A stretch of 64,000 nt of DNA. It comes from Tenggerimyces flavus. GTDB lineage: Bacteria > Actinomycetota > Actinomycetes > Propionibacteriales > Actinopolymorphaceae. This document shows positions 61,635 to 64,000 of the stretch, piece after piece. The stretch covers positions 8,161,420-8,225,419 of the forward strand of contig NZ_JAFBCM010000001.1 of the NCBI RefSeq assembly GCF_016907715.1, read 5' to 3'. How positions within the stretch are numbered: the stretch's first letter is position 1; the number at the start of each line of letters is the position of its first letter. Below the pieces are notes generated by a model that searched no databases, was not told where the DNA came from, and worked only from the letters and a program-made list of their open reading frames with translations. The translations under genes and the position numbers were made by a program.

Positions 61635-62759
61635 TCAGAGGGAGGCGAGGAGGGCGGCGGTGAGGGCGATTCGGTCCGGAATCGTGCTCACGACGACCGA
61701 CTCGTCGGGGGCGTGCGCGCCCTGGCCGTGCGGGCCGAAGCCGTCCAGCGTCGGTACGCCGGCCGCGCCGGTGAGGTTGGTGTCGCCGGCACCGGCAGCG
61801 GGCTTGCCGCTGATCTCCTGGCCGAGCGCCGCCCCGACCTCGATCACCTTGTTCAGCAGGGGATTCGGCTCCGGCGGAGACCACGCAGGGCGATGCGAGA
61901 GCCGTACGACGGTGACGTTCGCGCCTTCCCTGACTGGGCTCAGCGCGTCCAGGGCCCTGAGCACCCGCTGCTCGGCCTCGAGTGTGGTGAAGCGCAGGCC
62001 GAGCTCGGCGGACGCGCTGCCCGCGATGACGTTCGCGCGGCCGCCGCCGGCGATCGTGCCGACGTTCGCGAGCGTGGTCCCGTCGTCCGGGATCAGCTTC
62101 CGTACGGCGGCCAGCTGGTCGACGAGCTCGTCGATCGCCGACACGCCCTTGTCCGGGTCGAGCGCGGCGTGGGCCTCGCGGCCTTCCACGTTCAGCCGTA
62201 CGCGCGTCGAGCCGCGGCGCCCGCTCTTCAACACGCCGCCGGGATGCGGCGACTCGAACCCGAGAACGGCGACGGCACCCGCGAGCTCGGCCTCGACGAC
62301 CGCGCGTCCGGTCGGGCTGCCGATCTCCTCGTCCGCGATCACGACGAGTCTTACCTGGCGCGTGAGCGGAATCCCCAACAGGGCAAGGGTCTTCAGCGCG
62401 GCTTCGATGACGACGAGACCGCTCTTCATGTCGTACACCCCGGGGCCGGCGATCCGTTCGCCGTCGTCGACGTACGGCAGCCGGCCGATCGGCCACACGG
62501 TGTCGTAGTGCCCGACGAGCAACAGGTGCTCGCCGTTGTCGGGTCCCCAGGTCGTGACGAGGTGGTCACCGTTCGCGCTCGGCACGCGCCGCGTCCGGCC
62601 GCCGGTGTCGGCGTGCCCGGCGACGACGAGGTCGGCGCAGGCCGCGAGCGCCTCGAGCTCGCGCGTCGGCGACTCGGCGAGCGCGTACGTCCGCACCTGC
62701 TCGCGCACGAAGTCGAGCTGGTCGGCGGCGGTCCTGGCGATCTCGGCGAAGGGGAGCAC
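61635..62759 (-). CDS. M20-family amidohydrolase (desuccinylase/carboxypeptidase-like)
   Basis: 374 residues from GTG 62759. Metal ligands appear as LLLVGHYDTVWP (His/Asp), GPGVYDMKSGLVV (bridging Asp) and VVIADEEIGSPTG (Glu-Glu), with the C-terminal histidine in LDGFGPHGQGAHAPDE. The lid domain has VEGREAHAALDPDKGVSA. It is closest in pattern to glutamate carboxypeptidase-like M20A enzymes and would cleave an N-acyl amino acid. TATCTA (62773-62778 on the complementary strand) is a likely -10 box, placing the transcript start just before GTG 62759; TTG 62771 is the alternative start. Divergent from a GNAT and a racemase-type gene. Confidence 0.9.
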   Translation of the reverse strand: MLPFAEIARTAADQLDFVREQVRTYALAESPTRELEALAACADLVVAGHADTGGRTRRVPSANGDHLVTTWGPDNGEHLLLVGHYDTVWPIGRLPYVDDGERIAGPGVYDMKSGLVVIEAALKTLALLGIPLTRQVRLVVIADEEIGSPTGRAVVEAELAGAVAVLGFESPHPGGVLKSGRRGSTRVRLNVEGREAHAALDPDKGVSAIDELVDQLAAVRKLIPDDGTTLANVGTIAGGGRANVIAGSASAELGLRFTTLEAEQRVLRALDALSPVREGANVTVVRLSHRPAWSPPEPNPLLNKVIEVGAALGQEISGKPAAGAGDTNLTGAAGVPTLDGFGPHGQGAHAPDESVVVSTIPDRIALTAALLASL

Positions 62760-62881
62760 CGGGACATTCAACTAGATACATGGTCGAGCCGGCTCGCTCA
62801 GTTACGACTCCGATTTGCGGTCGTTGACCGCCCGACATTGACCGCTACCTCGACGAGCCGGCTCGACTACGCTCGTTGCCG

Positions 62882-63652
62882 ATGAACGCCTCCGTGACCG
62901 TCGTGCCGCTCGACGAACCCGAGCAGCTGCGTACGGCGATCGACCTCTACCGGTCCGTGTTCGAGCTCGAACGGACCGATCCCGCCGTCAGCCCCCGGCT
63001 GCTCGCGTCGCTGCGACTCAACGGTGGTTCGGTGATGGGCGCGTACGACAGCGACCGGCTGGTCGGCTTCGCGTACGGGTTCATCGGCAAGGACCCGAAG
63101 AGCGGCGAGATCTACCACTACTCGCAGACCGCGGCCGTGGACGCCTCGTACCAGGGTCGCGGGATCGGCCGCGCGCTGAAGTACGGGCAGCGCGAGTTCA
63201 TCCTCAGCACCGGAATCACCAAGATGCGTTGGTCGTACGACCCCGTCCGCGCGAGCAACGCGCACTTCAACCTGGACGTGCTCGGCGCCCGCGGCCGCTG
63301 GTTCGTGCCGAACCTCTACGGCCTGGACGACATGGGCCGCGACGCCGGCCATCGCAGCGACCGGCTGATCGTCGAGTGGGACCTCGCCGGCGAGCCCGTC
63401 CCGCCCGCCACGTCGTCGCTGACGAACGTGCCGGCGTGGGGCGAGCTCGTCCGCGACCACGTCGACCTGCTGCTCGGCGTACCGCGGCACTGGTCGAAGG
63501 TCGCGACCGACCACGAGTACGCCGAGCGACTCCGTACGGTGGTGAGCGCCGCGCTCACCGAGGCACTGGCCGACGGGTACGTCGCCACGTCCTGCGTGGT
63601 GGCCGACGACGACACCGCTTACTACCGACTCCGCCCCGCGGGCGCGTTGTAG
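62882..63652 (+). CDS. GNAT-family N-acyltransferase (COG3375-like)
   Basis: 256 residues. The acyl-CoA loop is TAAVDASYQGRGIGRALKYG (Q/RxxGxG/A), with the preceding strand GFAYGFIGKDPKSGEIYHYS and the following MRWSYDPVRASNAHFNLDVL. The C-terminal 90 residues (PATSSLTNVPAWGELVRDHV) extend beyond a plain GNAT domain. This larger form is found next to N-succinylamino-acid racemase genes, where it is thought to succinylate D-amino acids. ATG 62882 is preferred. The racemase-type gene starts 11 bases downstream. Confidence 0.88.
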   Translation: MNASVTVVPLDEPEQLRTAIDLYRSVFELERTDPAVSPRLLASLRLNGGSVMGAYDSDRLVGFAYGFIGKDPKSGEIYHYSQTAAVDASYQGRGIGRALKYGQREFILSTGITKMRWSYDPVRASNAHFNLDVLGARGRWFVPNLYGLDDMGRDAGHRSDRLIVEWDLAGEPVPPATSSLTNVPAWGELVRDHVDLLLGVPRHWSKVATDHEYAERLRTVVSAALTEALADGYVATSCVVADDDTAYYRLRPAGAL

Positions 63653-63663
63653 AAGGGAAACCC

Positions 63664-64000
63664 ATGCAGGTCACCTCCGTCGAGGCGTTCCGCGTCGAGC
63701 TGCCGCTGGTGCACGAGTTCGAGACGAGCTCGCACCGCAAGTCGTCGATCGAGCACATCCTCGTCCGCATCGCCGACGCTGACGGCGTGGTCGGCTGGGG
63801 CGAGATCGCGTCGCCGAGCGACCCGTTCTACTCCTCGGAGACGGTCGACACCTGCTGGCTGATCCTGCGCCGCCACCTCGCGCCGGCCCTGCTCGTGCAC
63901 ACCTGGGAGGAGCCCGGCGACGCGTCGCGCGCGTGGGCACGGATCCGCGGGCACAACTTCGCGAAAGCCGGCGTCGACATGGCGTGCTGGGACCTCGCGA
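63664..64000 (+). CDS. o-Succinylbenzoate synthase / N-succinylamino-acid racemase family (partial)
   Basis: The first 112 residues of an enolase-superfamily enzyme, cut by the window end. MQVTSVEAFRVELPLVHEFE, SSIEHILVRIADADGVVGWG and HNFAKAGVDMACWDLA form the MenC/NAAAR-type capping domain; the barrel with catalytic lysines lies outside. AAGGGAA precedes ATG 63664. Coupled to a COG3375-type GNAT and divergent from an M20 hydrolase, it is more likely a racemase than the menaquinone enzyme, but the two activities cannot be separated here. Confidence 0.85.
   Translation, partial: MQVTSVEAFRVELPLVHEFETSSHRKSSIEHILVRIADADGVVGWGEIASPSDPFYSSETVDTCWLILRRHLAPALLVHTWEEPGDASRAWARIRGHNFAKAGVDMACWDLA

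Overview
This is a high-GC actinobacterial chromosome segment: GTG starts are frequent, genes overlap by ATGA/GTGA junctions, and there is a mycothiol S-conjugate amidase (Mca) beside a DUF4307 gene and greA, plus ECF42-type sigma factor, Hen1/Pnkp and many lipoproteins. The gene set and the abundance of intergenic palindromes suggest a soil Propionibacteriales-type organism (Kribbella/Actinopolymorpha-like); that placement is inference. I see no rRNA, tRNA, CRISPR, phage or transposase gene, so the window is mostly stable chromosome with a few accessory patches.

Layout. 1-6.8 kb: sugar catabolism (GH106-like hydrolase, IclR regulator, metallo-beta-lactamase-fold protein with odd metal motif, L-rhamnose-1-dehydrogenase-like SDR, two Gfo/Idh/MocA oxidoreductases). 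6.8-10.7 kb: two membrane proteins divergent from a MerR regulator, a solo LuxR-type HTH protein, a lipoprotein and a secreted I36 inhibitor. 11-15.6 kb: secreted M6-like metalloprotease, two lipoproteins (one thioredoxin-like) and a membrane-anchored alpha/beta hydrolase. 15.7-17.9 kb: DUF899, DGPF/YCII and ECF42 sigma genes. 18.4-28.1 kb: RNA-repair island with Hen1-Pnkp and archease-RtcB, interleaved with a HAD phosphatase, penicillin-acylase-like hydrolase, DUF402 protein and an orphan antitoxin. 28.2-31.4 kb: mycothiol-dependent isomerase-like protein, PolX and a wrecked adenosine deaminase gene. 31.4-39.8 kb: MecA-type PBP, a LacI regulator with parvulin-like and beta-helix export genes, uracil-DNA glycosylase, a second DinB/MPI protein and a Nudix hydrolase. 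39.8-40.3 kb: about 480 bases of hairpins without a gene. 40.3-48.8 kb: small membrane protein, mca, DUF4307, greA, an NlpC/P60-like protein, P450, threonine ammonia-lyase, DUF4097 and DUF2089 proteins, acid phosphatase. 48.8-56.8 kb: PQQ-type propeller lipoprotein, MarR + DHA2 exporter, AI-2E-family permease, ROK protein, MFS exporter divergent from TetR. 56.8-61.6 kb: a DUF559/AbiEi-like gene bracketed by two copies of a structured repeat, then a membrane protein facing a CbxX-like protein with a degenerate ATPase site. 61.6-64 kb: M20 hydrolase divergent from a GNAT and a MenC/N-succinylamino-acid racemase gene (cut by the window end), a likely D-to-L amino acid conversion module.

The most unusual non-coding content is a set of palindromes of at least three families. 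Two copies of a two-hairpin element (56841-56920 and 57991-58070) show compensatory base changes in their stems. A 56-bp perfect palindrome at 39986-40041 has a relative at 61561-61624. A nested 25-bp-arm palindrome lies at 13042-13100. All coordinates, alignments and motif readings were made by eye; no database search was run.
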